In this document: piece by piece, positions 18,634 through 29,872 of the stretch
Position numbering within the stretch: position 1 is the stretch's first letter
Layout: each line of letters opens with the position of its first letter
From: Phocoenobacter atlanticus subsp. cyclopteri
GTDB taxonomy: Bacteria > Pseudomonadota > Gammaproteobacteria > Enterobacterales > Pasteurellaceae
NCBI RefSeq assembly: GCF_018343795.1
Contig: NZ_CP074346.1
Coordinates: 1,426,001 to 1,490,000 of the forward strand
DNA: 64,000 nucleotides
Direction of reading: 5' to 3'
Position numbers and translations under genes: made by a program
The notes under the pieces: model-generated
Databases searched by the model: none
What the model was told of the DNA's origin: nothing
Seen by the model: the letters and a program-made list of their open reading frames with translations, nothing else

Positions 18634-21333
18634 TTAATGGTATCCCATTAACACCAATAAATTTTTAGTATATTCAATGGCTTCACTGCGATTATTTACC
18701 CCAATTTTTTGGTATAAATTACGAATATGGGTTTTAATTGTTGTCATTGCTACTACAAGTTCTTGAGAGATTTGTTCGTTGCTATAACCTGAATAAATTA
18801 GCCCTAACACTTGCCATTCACGAGCAGTAAGAGGACTAATTTTCAACAGTTCAGGCACTTGTGGATTTTCAAGGAGCCTTTGAACAAATTGTTGATCAAA
18901 GTGTGCAAATTTATGACGATTATGTTGATTGATACTGCGTAAAATAAATTGTGTTTTAGGTGTTGAAAACTCATCCAAAATATTCATCTGTAACAGTTGG
19001 CGGATTTGTTGTGCCATCACATCGCCTTCAATCACAAAAGCACTAATAAAATTCGTTTGCTGGCTCATTTCCAATGCTCGAATTAAATCTTTTTGAGCTA
19101 ACTCTTTTTTGTTTTGATGAACAAAAACTAAATTTCTTAAAATTAACGCACGTTGGATATCGCTGGTTAATTTTAAATTTTCTGCCGTATGCAAAATGGT
19201 ATTTAAGATATCAAGTGCTTGTTCTGGTTTATTTTGTAATAAATAAGCACGTGCAATATTACGAGATTGACGCTGTGTAAAGTGGTTTGAGGCTCTGGTT
19301 GGTAAAGTTGTTTTTACTAACCAGCTATCTAACTGAGAAGGATCATTGGTCATTTGAGCATAAAGCACCTGAATTTCATCAAGTGTTGCTGTCCAGTCTT
19401 TATGGGCTGGAAAGTAATTGATTGAATGTTGGCACTCTTCAATCAAGCGTTTAGCATTATCAAGATCACCTCGTACCAATGAAATTTTAGCAAGGAGTGC
19501 TAAACATTGTAGTTTTTCATCTTCTTTTTCTAAAATGTCAATCCCAGCATTTGCCATTGCTTCTGCTTGTTCAAGATTATGCCACTCCCATTGAATTTGC
19601 CCTTTTAAGCGTAATAAAAATTCGTGCATCGGAATTTGATGAAAAGTTTCTGCCTGCAATGTTGTTTCTTTTAGCAAATCATAAGCCGACTGCAAAAAAC
19701 CTTGAGCCGAAAGGATTTCTGCTTGTTGCAACTTAGACCATAACCAGTGATGACAAGTATGTTGTGAAAGTGCCATTTTTTCGACTTGTTTCATTTGTGT
19801 CATTGCTACTTTCAAATTACCACGACAATGTTGAGCTTCTGCAATCACTGAAATCGCCACAATTCGAGCATAGCTAAATTCTTGAGGAAGAGCTAAAAGA
19901 GCACTACTTGCCAGTTTATAAGCCAGTTCATCATCACCTTCATTTAACGCAACTTGTCCTCGTAGTGCATCAAATTTGCCTTGATAATGTTCCATAAGCG
20001 GTGAGTTTGTATTACATTTTTGCAAAATTCCACTGACTTCTTGATAACGATGTTGGCTTTGGGTCACCCACGCTTTAAGCAGAACTAAGGTAGGATATTG
20101 CCACATTAACTCTGAGGGAAGATTATTTAAGCTATCTTCTAATAACTTTAATTGTCCTTGATGAAATAACGGCCAACCGTGCTGTTGAAGAATTTGGTAT
20201 AACATTTCGGTGTCTGCTACTCGTTGAGAATGATAAATCGCTTCTTGGCAAAAGCCCAACTTTAACCATTCCATTGCTGCACATTGATTAAGTTTTTTCC
20301 ATTCATCTGGCAATTCTAAACGGCAACTTTGAGTAAGATAAGAGGACAAAATAGGATGAAATTTCCACCAAATATCACCATCATTATTATCTATTCGCTG
20401 AATAAATAGCCCTTTTTTTTCCAATTCATCTAATTTTCTGGCACTATTCTTATCTTGTGTAATCGCAATGGCTAATCTTTCATTCATAGAATGTAAAATA
20501 GCACAACGTTGCATAAATTGTTTTAATTCAGGATCAATATAATGAAAAATCTCTTCATTAAGATAATCTGCAATATGGTGTTGATTAAGTTTAGCAAATA
20601 ACTTTTGTGGTGTTTTAATAAGATCGGTATTTTGTTGCAAAATAAAACTAACGAGTTGTAAACCAGTAGCCCAACCTTCCACTTGTTCACATACCGTAAA
20701 TATCGCTTCTTGTGAAAAACTATCATTTAATTTTAATTCAAAAAATTGTCCCGCTTCCTTATGAGTAAAAGCTAGCTGAGTCATATTAATTTCTAAAAGT
20801 TGTTCGTGAATACGTAAATTGGTAATACTCAAAGGAGGGACTAAACGAGAAAGAATAATTAAATTCATCGTGCTTGGTTGGTTTTTTAACCAAAACCGTA
20901 ACGCATTATGAATTTCACTATTTTCAATATGATGATAATCATCAATAATTAAACTAAAACTAATGTTGATGTTATTTAATTTTACTAATAATTGTGAGAA
21001 ATAATCAATCAAATCATTTTGATAATTTAGATTTTTAATTTCTATACCACAGGCTTGCACCAATGCGGCAGTAAAATAGCGAGAAAATTGCTCTGCTTTA
21101 TTATCACTTTTATCTAACGCATACCAACCTGTATGAGACTGGCGCTCTTTCCATTGAGAGATAAGGGTTGTTTTACCATAACCAGCAGGAGCGATAATGA
21201 GGGTGAGTGGATAAGAATATACCTTATCTAGCTCTGTCAACAAAAGTGTCCGTTCAATATTATGATTAGAATGAGTTTGGTTTTGTTTACTTGAAATCAG
21301 TTTCGTTGGAATCAATTTTGCTAGTGACTGCAT
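18634..21333 (-). CDS. malT: Maltose regulon transcriptional activator MalT
   Basis: An 899-residue STAND-type ATPase regulator. The P-loop APAGYGKTT is at 48-56, the sensor motifs (LIIDDYHHIEN) follow, a TPR-like helical region runs from about 430 to 800, and a LuxR helix-turn-helix closes the protein (LTAREWQVLGLIYSGYSNEQI onward, about 836-895). It is activated by maltotriose and ATP and binds GGGGATGAGG boxes; two such boxes stand in the malK-malE control region here. Length matches E. coli MalT (901). It lies 71 bp after the nhaC-type gene on the same strand. Confidence 0.97.
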   Translation of the reverse strand: MQSLAKLIPTKLISSKQNQTHSNHNIERTLLLTELDKVYSYPLTLIIAPAGYGKTTLISQWKERQSHTGWYALDKSDNKAEQFSRYFTAALVQACGIEIKNLNYQNDLIDYFSQLLVKLNNINISFSLIIDDYHHIENSEIHNALRFWLKNQPSTMNLIILSRLVPPLSITNLRIHEQLLEINMTQLAFTHKEAGQFFELKLNDSFSQEAIFTVCEQVEGWATGLQLVSFILQQNTDLIKTPQKLFAKLNQHHIADYLNEEIFHYIDPELKQFMQRCAILHSMNERLAIAITQDKNSARKLDELEKKGLFIQRIDNNDGDIWWKFHPILSSYLTQSCRLELPDEWKKLNQCAAMEWLKLGFCQEAIYHSQRVADTEMLYQILQQHGWPLFHQGQLKLLEDSLNNLPSELMWQYPTLVLLKAWVTQSQHRYQEVSGILQKCNTNSPLMEHYQGKFDALRGQVALNEGDDELAYKLASSALLALPQEFSYARIVAISVIAEAQHCRGNLKVAMTQMKQVEKMALSQHTCHHWLWSKLQQAEILSAQGFLQSAYDLLKETTLQAETFHQIPMHEFLLRLKGQIQWEWHNLEQAEAMANAGIDILEKEDEKLQCLALLAKISLVRGDLDNAKRLIEECQHSINYFPAHKDWTATLDEIQVLYAQMTNDPSQLDSWLVKTTLPTRASNHFTQRQSRNIARAYLLQNKPEQALDILNTILHTAENLKLTSDIQRALILRNLVFVHQNKKELAQKDLIRALEMSQQTNFISAFVIEGDVMAQQIRQLLQMNILDEFSTPKTQFILRSINQHNRHKFAHFDQQFVQRLLENPQVPELLKISPLTAREWQVLGLIYSGYSNEQISQELVVAMTTIKTHIRNLYQKIGVNNRSEAIEYTKNLLVLMGYH

Positions 21334-21404
21334 TTTACCTCCGTTGTATTAATATAATGACTGCAATAAAATACAGCCACTAAACAAGTATAAAGTTTTT
21401 TAGC

Positions 21405-22715
21405 TTACTTCTTTCTTTTAATATTTGGCCAACCAATCATAATAAAGAAAATACCAAAAATTAACATTAGCATACAATACCAAACATAAGGAATAATATC
21501 GATTGGAGAAATAGAGCATAATCCCGCCATTACCAATAATTGCCCACCAAATGGCGATAAACCACTAAATGCCGAAGAAAAGAGATCTAAAATTGCCGCA
21601 ATTCGACTTCTATTTATCCCAATTTCATTGCCGATATTTTTAGCAATCGGACCAGATACAATAATTGAAATGGTATTATTCGTGGTCGCAATATCTAATA
21701 AACTGACAAGCGTTGCGATACTAAATTCACCTGCTCTTACACTTTTTACATTTTTGGTTAAGTGATAAAGTAGGTAATCAATCCCACCTAAATATTTCAT
21801 CAATGCCACCATACCACCCACTAATACGGCAATTAACGCCATATCTTCCATCCAAACCATTCCTGTATGAATTACTTTAAAACTTTCAAGCAGAGTGAAA
21901 TCTTGATGAATAACACCAATAATTAAACCTGATAAAATCCCCAATCCCATTACAGGAATCACGTGCATCCCCACCAAAGAAAGTACGATAATAATTGCAT
22001 AAGGTAGGATATTCAGTAAATTAAAATCAAGGTGTTCCGTAGCAGCAGTTGTATTTACATCAACAAGCAATAATAAGGCAATATTGATAATAATCGCAGG
22101 CAGTACCATTAAGAAATTGACTTTAAATTTCTCTTTCATTGTGACTTCTTGGGTTCGAGTTGCTGCAATGGTGGTGTCCGAAATGAAAGAAAGGTTATCC
22201 CCAAACATTGCTCCACCAATTACGAGACCCGCAACTAATGGAATATCAATCCCGATTTTAGTTGCTATACCAATGGCAATCGGTGCCAAGGTTGAAACCG
22301 TCCCCATTGACGTTCCCATTGCAAAACTAAGGATACAAGACACCACAAATAAACCGGGTAAAATAATATTTGAAGGCAAGATGCTCAATCCGATATTGAC
22401 GATAGCATCTACGGCGTGCATTGAATTAGCGACACTATAAAATGCTCCAGCCAATAGGAAAATAATCACCATCAAAATAAGGGTTTCTTCGCCACCACCT
22501 TTACAAAAAATAGCAACTTTTTTAGTGAACGAAATTTTATGGTCTTTATCATTTAAGAAAAAAGCAACTAAACACCCGATAGAAATACCGACCATAATCG
22601 GCATTGTTTCAAAACTTCCCGAGATTACCCTAACAAGGATATAAGTGATTAAAAAAGCAAATAAAGGAAATAAGCCTTTAATATTACCTTTATTTAGATT
22701 TGTGCCATTTGGCAT
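21405..22715 (-). CDS. NhaC-family Na+/H+ antiporter
   Basis: A 436-residue inner-membrane protein with about 11-12 hydrophobic segments. Features of the NhaC family are visible: GTSMGTVSTLAPIA, GAMFGDNLSFISDTTIAATRTQE, and TTNNTISIIVSGPIAKNI. Members exchange sodium and protons, sometimes with an organic acid. It sits between malS and malT on the same strand, which is unusual for a mal cluster; no MalT box was found directly in front. The substrate is not settled by sequence. Confidence 0.85.
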   Translation of the reverse strand: MPNGTNLNKGNIKGLFPLFAFLITYILVRVISGSFETMPIMVGISIGCLVAFFLNDKDHKISFTKKVAIFCKGGGEETLILMVIIFLLAGAFYSVANSMHAVDAIVNIGLSILPSNIILPGLFVVSCILSFAMGTSMGTVSTLAPIAIGIATKIGIDIPLVAGLVIGGAMFGDNLSFISDTTIAATRTQEVTMKEKFKVNFLMVLPAIIINIALLLLVDVNTTAATEHLDFNLLNILPYAIIIVLSLVGMHVIPVMGLGILSGLIIGVIHQDFTLLESFKVIHTGMVWMEDMALIAVLVGGMVALMKYLGGIDYLLYHLTKNVKSVRAGEFSIATLVSLLDIATTNNTISIIVSGPIAKNIGNEIGINRSRIAAILDLFSSAFSGLSPFGGQLLVMAGLCSISPIDIIPYVWYCMLMLIFGIFFIMIGWPNIKRKK

Positions 22716-22813
22716 TGTGTTTTTTCTCCATTGATTAAATTTTATTTAAGACTATGCTTAAATCAAACCATACAAGATAGTCAAAAATGCTATTAAAATC
22801 AAGTTTCAATTTT

Positions 22814-24853
22814 TTATTTACCCACCCAAACAACCATTACTTTGTCTTTATCATACTGACGACTAAATGCAAAATAATTTTGGGTTTCAAGTGTGATATT
22901 TTTTCCTTTTCCAACTGCAATATGTTTTTTTCTGAAATGAGTTAATTTTTTCCAATGGTTAAATAATGCTTGATGCTCTGGTTTGGTTAGATCTTCCCAG
23001 TTCATATCTGAGCGTGTGCCTTGCAATGGATCTGATCCTGTTGCACCAAATGGACGAGCGGTTTCATCACCATAATAAATTTGTACTGCACCCGGAGAGA
23101 GCATTAATAAACTGCCTGCTATTTTTTGTTTGTTTAAATCTTGTTTACTCGCTTTATCAAAAAACAGCTCTGTATCGTGGGAAGAAAGATAACTTAACAC
23201 ATTAAAATCGGTTAATTTGTTGCTCATTAATTGATAGGTTTCTCCAATATTTGCAAAACAATCTAAGGATTTTTGAGCTTCATTTTGGAAATCAAAATTG
23301 ATCATCGCATCAAAACCATTTTGGTAATAATCATTTTTCATTACGCCTAAACCCCACGCTTCTCCTGTCATCCAAAAATTATTACCAAAATTTTTGTGAT
23401 TTTTTTGCCATTCTTTTAAAGCTTTTGAAGAGGCATTTTTTAAGGCGAGCCACGTACTTTTTTCAACGTGTTTCGCCGTATCAACACGAAAACCATCAAT
23501 ACCATATTTACGTACCCAATCACTTAACCAAGTAATCAGATAATCACGTACTTTGGCATTGTCTAAATTTTTAGCATTAGTTTCTTTTTTTGCAAAAAAT
23601 GCAGGTAATGTTACCGCTTGTTCCGCCTCTGTTTTCAAATCAGGTAATGAGGCAAGTGACATTTGCAGCTCATTAAATTTTGCTCCATCATAATCGCCAA
23701 TATCGGAACGCACCCAAGCTTTACCCCACCAGTTTTTCCAACCGTCTTTATTGCCAAAATGAATATACTCATTAAATTTATGCCAATTTTCATTGGCTTT
23801 TGGTGTCCAATCTGTCCATTTTTTACCCAATGTTTTTTCGGCTTCTTGATCATCTAAATAAAGTTTACCAAACTTAAACTGTTGCATATCCGCCAACGTT
23901 GCATAGCCAGTATGGTTCATTACGATATCAAATAGTACACGAATACCTTTTTTATGAGCTTGATCAACAAATGCTTTTAACTCTTGCTCTGTCCCCATAT
24001 TGGCATCGATTTTTGTCCAATCCAGATGATAATAACCGTGATAGCCATAGTGTGGAAAATCCCCTTGAGAGCCACCACCAACCCAACCGTGAATTTGCTC
24101 TAAGGGTGAGCTGATCCAAATGGTATTGATACCAAGTTCTGATAAATAATCTAACTTTTGGGTTAAACCTTTGAGATCGCCACCGTGAAAAGTACCAATT
24201 TCTTGCATTCCATCATTTTTACGTCCATAACTATGATCATTGGCAGTATTGCCATTATAAAAGCGATCAGTCAGTACAAAATAAACAATGGCATTATGCC
24301 AATCAAAAGTAGGTTTAATCATCGAATTAGCAGGCTCTAAAAGTAATAATCCGTTTGCATTAGGATCGGGGAACATTGTAATTTTTCCCTCTTTTACAGA
24401 GGTAACTTGTCCTGAATAGAAATCTCGTACTTTTTCACCATTTTTAAAGGTAGAGGATACATCAATAGTGATAGGTTTTTTATTCCAAACAGGACAAGTC
24501 TTGGTTATTTTTTTAGGTGCCTCAATAGGTTTGACCGTTACTTTTAATGTAGGAGTAGCCTCTTGCATATTGATAGTGGCGATATATTGCCCTTTTCTAA
24601 AAATACGCAAATTTACCTTTTTATCCTTACAAGGAACAAGGGATAAAGCGGTATTTAACTTGATATTTTTTTCAGGCTGATAGCATTTTTTATCAAAATG
24701 AAATTGTAGTGGATAATTACCTTTTTCCAAATCTGCTCTAGCTTGAGAAACAGACTTTTGCTGTTTTTCAAAATGAGGAAACAGTGTGTTTTGCCATTGT
24801 TCAGCATAGGCAATGCTCGATATAACGGCAGGTAATAATAACCATTTTTTCAT
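22814..24853 (-). CDS. malS: Periplasmic alpha-amylase MalS
   Basis: A 679-residue exported GH13 amylase. The signal peptide MKKWLLLPAVISSIAYA is followed by a small beta domain to about residue 180, then the (beta/alpha)8 barrel. Conserved GH13 regions are visible: DIVMNHTG, DGFRVDTAKHVEK (nucleophile Asp), GEAWG (acid Glu) and YLSSHDTE. MalS cuts long maltodextrins that enter through LamB. It starts 18 bp after malM and belongs to the malK-lamB-malM transcription unit. Length equals E. coli MalS (676). Confidence 0.95.
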   Translation of the reverse strand: MKKWLLLPAVISSIAYAEQWQNTLFPHFEKQQKSVSQARADLEKGNYPLQFHFDKKCYQPEKNIKLNTALSLVPCKDKKVNLRIFRKGQYIATINMQEATPTLKVTVKPIEAPKKITKTCPVWNKKPITIDVSSTFKNGEKVRDFYSGQVTSVKEGKITMFPDPNANGLLLLEPANSMIKPTFDWHNAIVYFVLTDRFYNGNTANDHSYGRKNDGMQEIGTFHGGDLKGLTQKLDYLSELGINTIWISSPLEQIHGWVGGGSQGDFPHYGYHGYYHLDWTKIDANMGTEQELKAFVDQAHKKGIRVLFDIVMNHTGYATLADMQQFKFGKLYLDDQEAEKTLGKKWTDWTPKANENWHKFNEYIHFGNKDGWKNWWGKAWVRSDIGDYDGAKFNELQMSLASLPDLKTEAEQAVTLPAFFAKKETNAKNLDNAKVRDYLITWLSDWVRKYGIDGFRVDTAKHVEKSTWLALKNASSKALKEWQKNHKNFGNNFWMTGEAWGLGVMKNDYYQNGFDAMINFDFQNEAQKSLDCFANIGETYQLMSNKLTDFNVLSYLSSHDTELFFDKASKQDLNKQKIAGSLLMLSPGAVQIYYGDETARPFGATGSDPLQGTRSDMNWEDLTKPEHQALFNHWKKLTHFRKKHIAVGKGKNITLETQNYFAFSRQYDKDKVMVVWVGK

Positions 24854-24871
24854 TGTGCTACTCCTTGAATA

Positions 24872-25732
24872 TTATTTCTTAGCAGCAACTTTTTTAAGGA
24901 ATATTTTACGTGGTTGCGTTAATCCTAACTGTTCTGCTTCATTCACTAGGTTCATTGCTTTACTAATATCGTTATTTTTCAATGCACTAAGAACGGCATT
25001 ATTAAAATATTGTTCAGTGCTGTTTTCTACTTTTTGAGTGCGTTTTGGGGTTGCTTTTTGTTGTTTCCCTACAACCGTTGCTTGTGGTTGTTTGGCTTCA
25101 AAAAGTGGACCATTTAACCCAATAAATTGGCTGGTTTGTACACCATCAATTTCAATTTTGATTTTTCCAGAATTAGTATGTTTGACTTGAAGATCATTAA
25201 TTGCTGGCGGTTGATTACCTTTTGCTTTTGCATAAAGTTTGGCTGGGTGAGTAATAGTGGTTGTTTTTTCTAAATCTTGTTTTGTAGTATAGATCAATAA
25301 GTAAAGATAATCTTGATTTGCTGTTGGAGTTAAACTTAATTGTGCTGTTAATTGAGGTTCATCCAAACCACGAGCCTCAGCAAGTTTAAAGGTTGAGGCA
25401 GGATAAGTAACAGATGGATTAAAATTCGCATCAAGTACTAACATATTAGGAACAAAAATATGATCGTTATCAACCACTAAACTACTAATATTTACTTTTA
25501 TTGTTCCTTGATTAGCAGGAATTTTATAGCCAATAACTGCACTATCAAAACCTGCAATAGAAGAAATAAAATGTTTAACTTGATTTGATGTAATATCAGT
25601 CACTTGTTGTTGTGATAAATTCACATTTTGCCAATTAAGATTTTGTAACTTAGTTTGATCTAACTGAGAAGGACTTGCCAATACTGACACTGCGAAGAAG
25701 GTTGAAATCAAAAGAGTAATTTTATTTTTCAT
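24872..25732 (-). CDS. malM: Maltose operon periplasmic protein MalM
   Basis: A 286-residue exported protein starting MKNKITLLISTFFAVSVLASPSQL, a signal peptide. The ATG at 25730-25732 has a GGAAATATT site; the open frame upstream is ignored. The body resembles MalM (family of the fourth gene in the E. coli malK-lamB-malM operon), with SFKLAEARGLDEPQ-type segments and an AT-rich linker of Lys/Thr/Gln near 215-235. Its function is unknown even in E. coli; periplasmic location is known there. Confidence 0.85.
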   Translation of the reverse strand: MKNKITLLISTFFAVSVLASPSQLDQTKLQNLNWQNVNLSQQQVTDITSNQVKHFISSIAGFDSAVIGYKIPANQGTIKVNISSLVVDNDHIFVPNMLVLDANFNPSVTYPASTFKLAEARGLDEPQLTAQLSLTPTANQDYLYLLIYTTKQDLEKTTTITHPAKLYAKAKGNQPPAINDLQVKHTNSGKIKIEIDGVQTSQFIGLNGPLFEAKQPQATVVGKQQKATPKRTQKVENSTEQYFNNAVLSALKNNDISKAMNLVNEAEQLGLTQPRKIFLKKVAAKK

Positions 25733-25768
25733 AATATTTCCTATGGTTTTGTAGTATTTATACAAAAT

Positions 25769-25822
25769 AAGCGGTTAGATCTTATCAATTTTTTGCAAAA
25801 AAATGGAAGAATGTAACCGCTT
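25769..25822 (-). terminator. Inverted uptake-signal hairpin between lamB and malM
   Basis: AAGCGGTTA (25769-25777) pairs with TAACCGCTT (25814-25822), and the loop carries TTTTTTGCAAAA. It stands in the lamB-malM gap, so it may lower expression of malM and malS relative to malK and lamB. Confidence 0.7.
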
Positions 25823-25853
25823 ATTATTTACTTAAAGGTGTATTGTGGAAATA

Positions 25854-28233
<2,380 letters not shown>

Positions 28234-28358
28234 TGTATTTATCCTCTCTTTTTTATTGAAAACTAATATAATAATATTATCTAGCAAAAAAATCATACTT
28301 GGATAAAAAAAATCATAAAATATAAGCGGTCTTTTTTTGTGCAAATAAAGTGTTTTTT

Positions 28359-28374
28359 TGTGATATAGATCACG
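28359..28374. promoter_or_regulatory. CRP-binding site 1 in the mal control region
   Basis: TGTGATATAGATCACG matches the CRP consensus TGTGA-N6-TCACA with one change. It is closest to malK. Confidence 0.8.
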
Positions 28375-28391
28375 AAATTAGATTATTTTTT

Positions 28392-28407
28392 TGTGATCTC
28401 TGTCACA
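28392..28407. promoter_or_regulatory. CRP-binding site 2 in the mal control region
   Basis: TGTGATCTCTGTCACA is a perfect TGTGA-N6-TCACA site, centred 33 bp from site 1, about three helical turns. Confidence 0.85.
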
Positions 28408-28431
28408 AATATTCGATAATAATGTAAGAAG

Positions 28432-28447
28432 TATGATCAAGTTCACA
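28432..28447. promoter_or_regulatory. CRP-like site 3 in the mal control region
   Basis: TATGATCAAGTTCACA matches CRP in the right half and four of five bases in the left. It is centred 40 bp from site 2 and next to the MalT boxes. Confidence 0.6.
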
Positions 28448-28459
28448 AAAAAAATAATA

Positions 28460-28482
28460 GGGGATGAGAAGGGGGGATGAGG
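28460..28482 (+). promoter_or_regulatory. Two direct MalT boxes with malE promoter downstream
   Basis: GGGGATGAGA (28460-28469) and GGGGATGAGG (28473-28482) match the MalT box GGGGA(T/G)GAGG, the second exactly, 13 bp apart in the same orientation. A TATACT -10 element at 28506-28511 follows, placing the second box near -40 of malE. The arrangement resembles the E. coli malEp-malKp region. Confidence 0.88.
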
Positions 28483-28563
28483 TCTTTTAAATCTAATTAT
28501 TTCATTATACTGCTCGAATTATCTTAGTTTCTTTATATATCAACAAACAAAGAGGAAAATGTT

Positions 28564-29747
28564 ATGAGAAATTTAACAAAAACAGCCCTTGCCGTATTAG
28601 CAGGTTTATCTGTGGCACAAGGTGTGTATGCAAAAATGGTTGAAGGTCAAATCAACATTTGGATCAATGCAGACAAAGGTTACAACGGTTTAGCTGAAGT
28701 GGGTAAAAAGTTTGAAGCGGATACAGGTGTAAAAGTTGTTGTCGAGCATCCTTCTAAATTAGAAGAAGTATATCCACAAGTAGCCGCTTCTGGTGATGGT
28801 CCAGATGTGATTATTTTGCTCACGACCGTTTTGGTGGCTATGCACAAGCAGGTTTGCTTGCAGAAATTCAACCAAGTGCCGCGTTTAAAGCAAAATTATC
28901 TGATATTGGTTGGAAAGCAACAAGTTATAAAGGTAAACAAATTGCTTACCCAATCGCAGTGGAATCTTTATCTTTAATCTATAACAAAGACTTAGTGCCA
29001 ACACCACCTAAAACGTGGAAAGAAGTCGTTGAGTTAGATAAAAAACTTAAAAAAGACGGTAAATCAGCGATTATGTGGAACTTAGCTGAACCTTACTTCA
29101 CTTGGCCAATTATCTCTTCACAAGGTGCTTACGCATTCAAATTAACCGATAAAGGTTATGATGCAAAAGATATTGGCGTGAACAATAAAGCAGCACAAAA
29201 AGGGTTACAGTTTGTGGTTGATTTAGTGAAACAAAAAGTGATCAACAAAGATACTGACTATGCCGTTGCAGAAGCGGGCTTTAATAAAGGTCAAACAGCG
29301 TTAACAATTAATGGTCCTTGGGCTTGGGCAAATATTGAGAAAAGCGGTATCAACTATGGCGTAGCAGTATTACCTAAATTAAACGGTAAAGCAGGTAAAC
29401 CATTTGTTGGCGTATTAAGTGCAGGAGTTAATGCAGCAAGTCCAAATAAAGATCTGGTTAAAGAGTTTATGGAAAACTATTTATTAACAGATAGCGGTTT
29501 AGAAACAGTAAACAAAGATGTTGCATTAGGTGCGGTAGCACTAAAAAGCTATCAAAAAGTGTTAGCCAAAGATCCACGTATTGCAGCAACAATGCAAAAT
29601 GCGGAAAACGGTGAAGTGATGCCAAACATTCCTGAAATGAGCCGTTTCTGGTATTCAGAAAAAGCGGCGATTACGAATGCGGTAACAGGTCGTCAAAGTG
29701 TTAAAGCAGCACTTGATGAAGCACAAGCGAAGATCGAAAAAGAGTAA
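28564..29747 (+). pseudogene. malE: Maltose-binding protein MalE, frameshifted
   Basis: The reading frame starts [23 protein letters not shown], a signal peptide, and continues as MalE ([28 protein letters not shown]) to about 28815. It then shifts; the rest of MalE (from [12 protein letters not shown], 28854 region, to the stop at 29745-29747) lies in another frame. Compared with the family's [13 protein letters not shown], four bases are missing around 28814-28818. With four bases restored the gene would encode 395 residues, the usual size. It could be a real null allele or a sequencing or assembly error; the downstream frame is intact and shows no further decay. Confidence 0.88.
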
Positions 29748-29763
29748 TTAAAATACTCCGTAG

Positions 29764-29783
29764 AGACAGGGCACGCCCTGTCT
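29764..29783. repeat. Palindromic repeat copy F, malE-malF gap
   Basis: AGACAGGGCACGCCCTGTCT, a palindrome with one central mismatch, shortly after malE. The second copy stands 27 bp further on. Confidence 0.8.
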
Positions 29784-29809
29784 AAAATTAAAATATAATA
29801 AATTAAACC

Positions 29810-29837
29810 GTAGGGACAGGGTATGCCCTGTCTCTAC
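29810..29837. repeat. Palindromic repeat copy G, malE-malF gap
   Basis: A 28-bp element from GTAG to CTAC with core ACAGGGTATGCCCTGT. In E. coli the malE-malF gap holds REP sequences that stabilise malE mRNA; this family occupies the same place. Confidence 0.8.
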
Positions 29838-29872
29838 AAATCCCATCATAAGTTTATTGCTAGGACGAAAAT

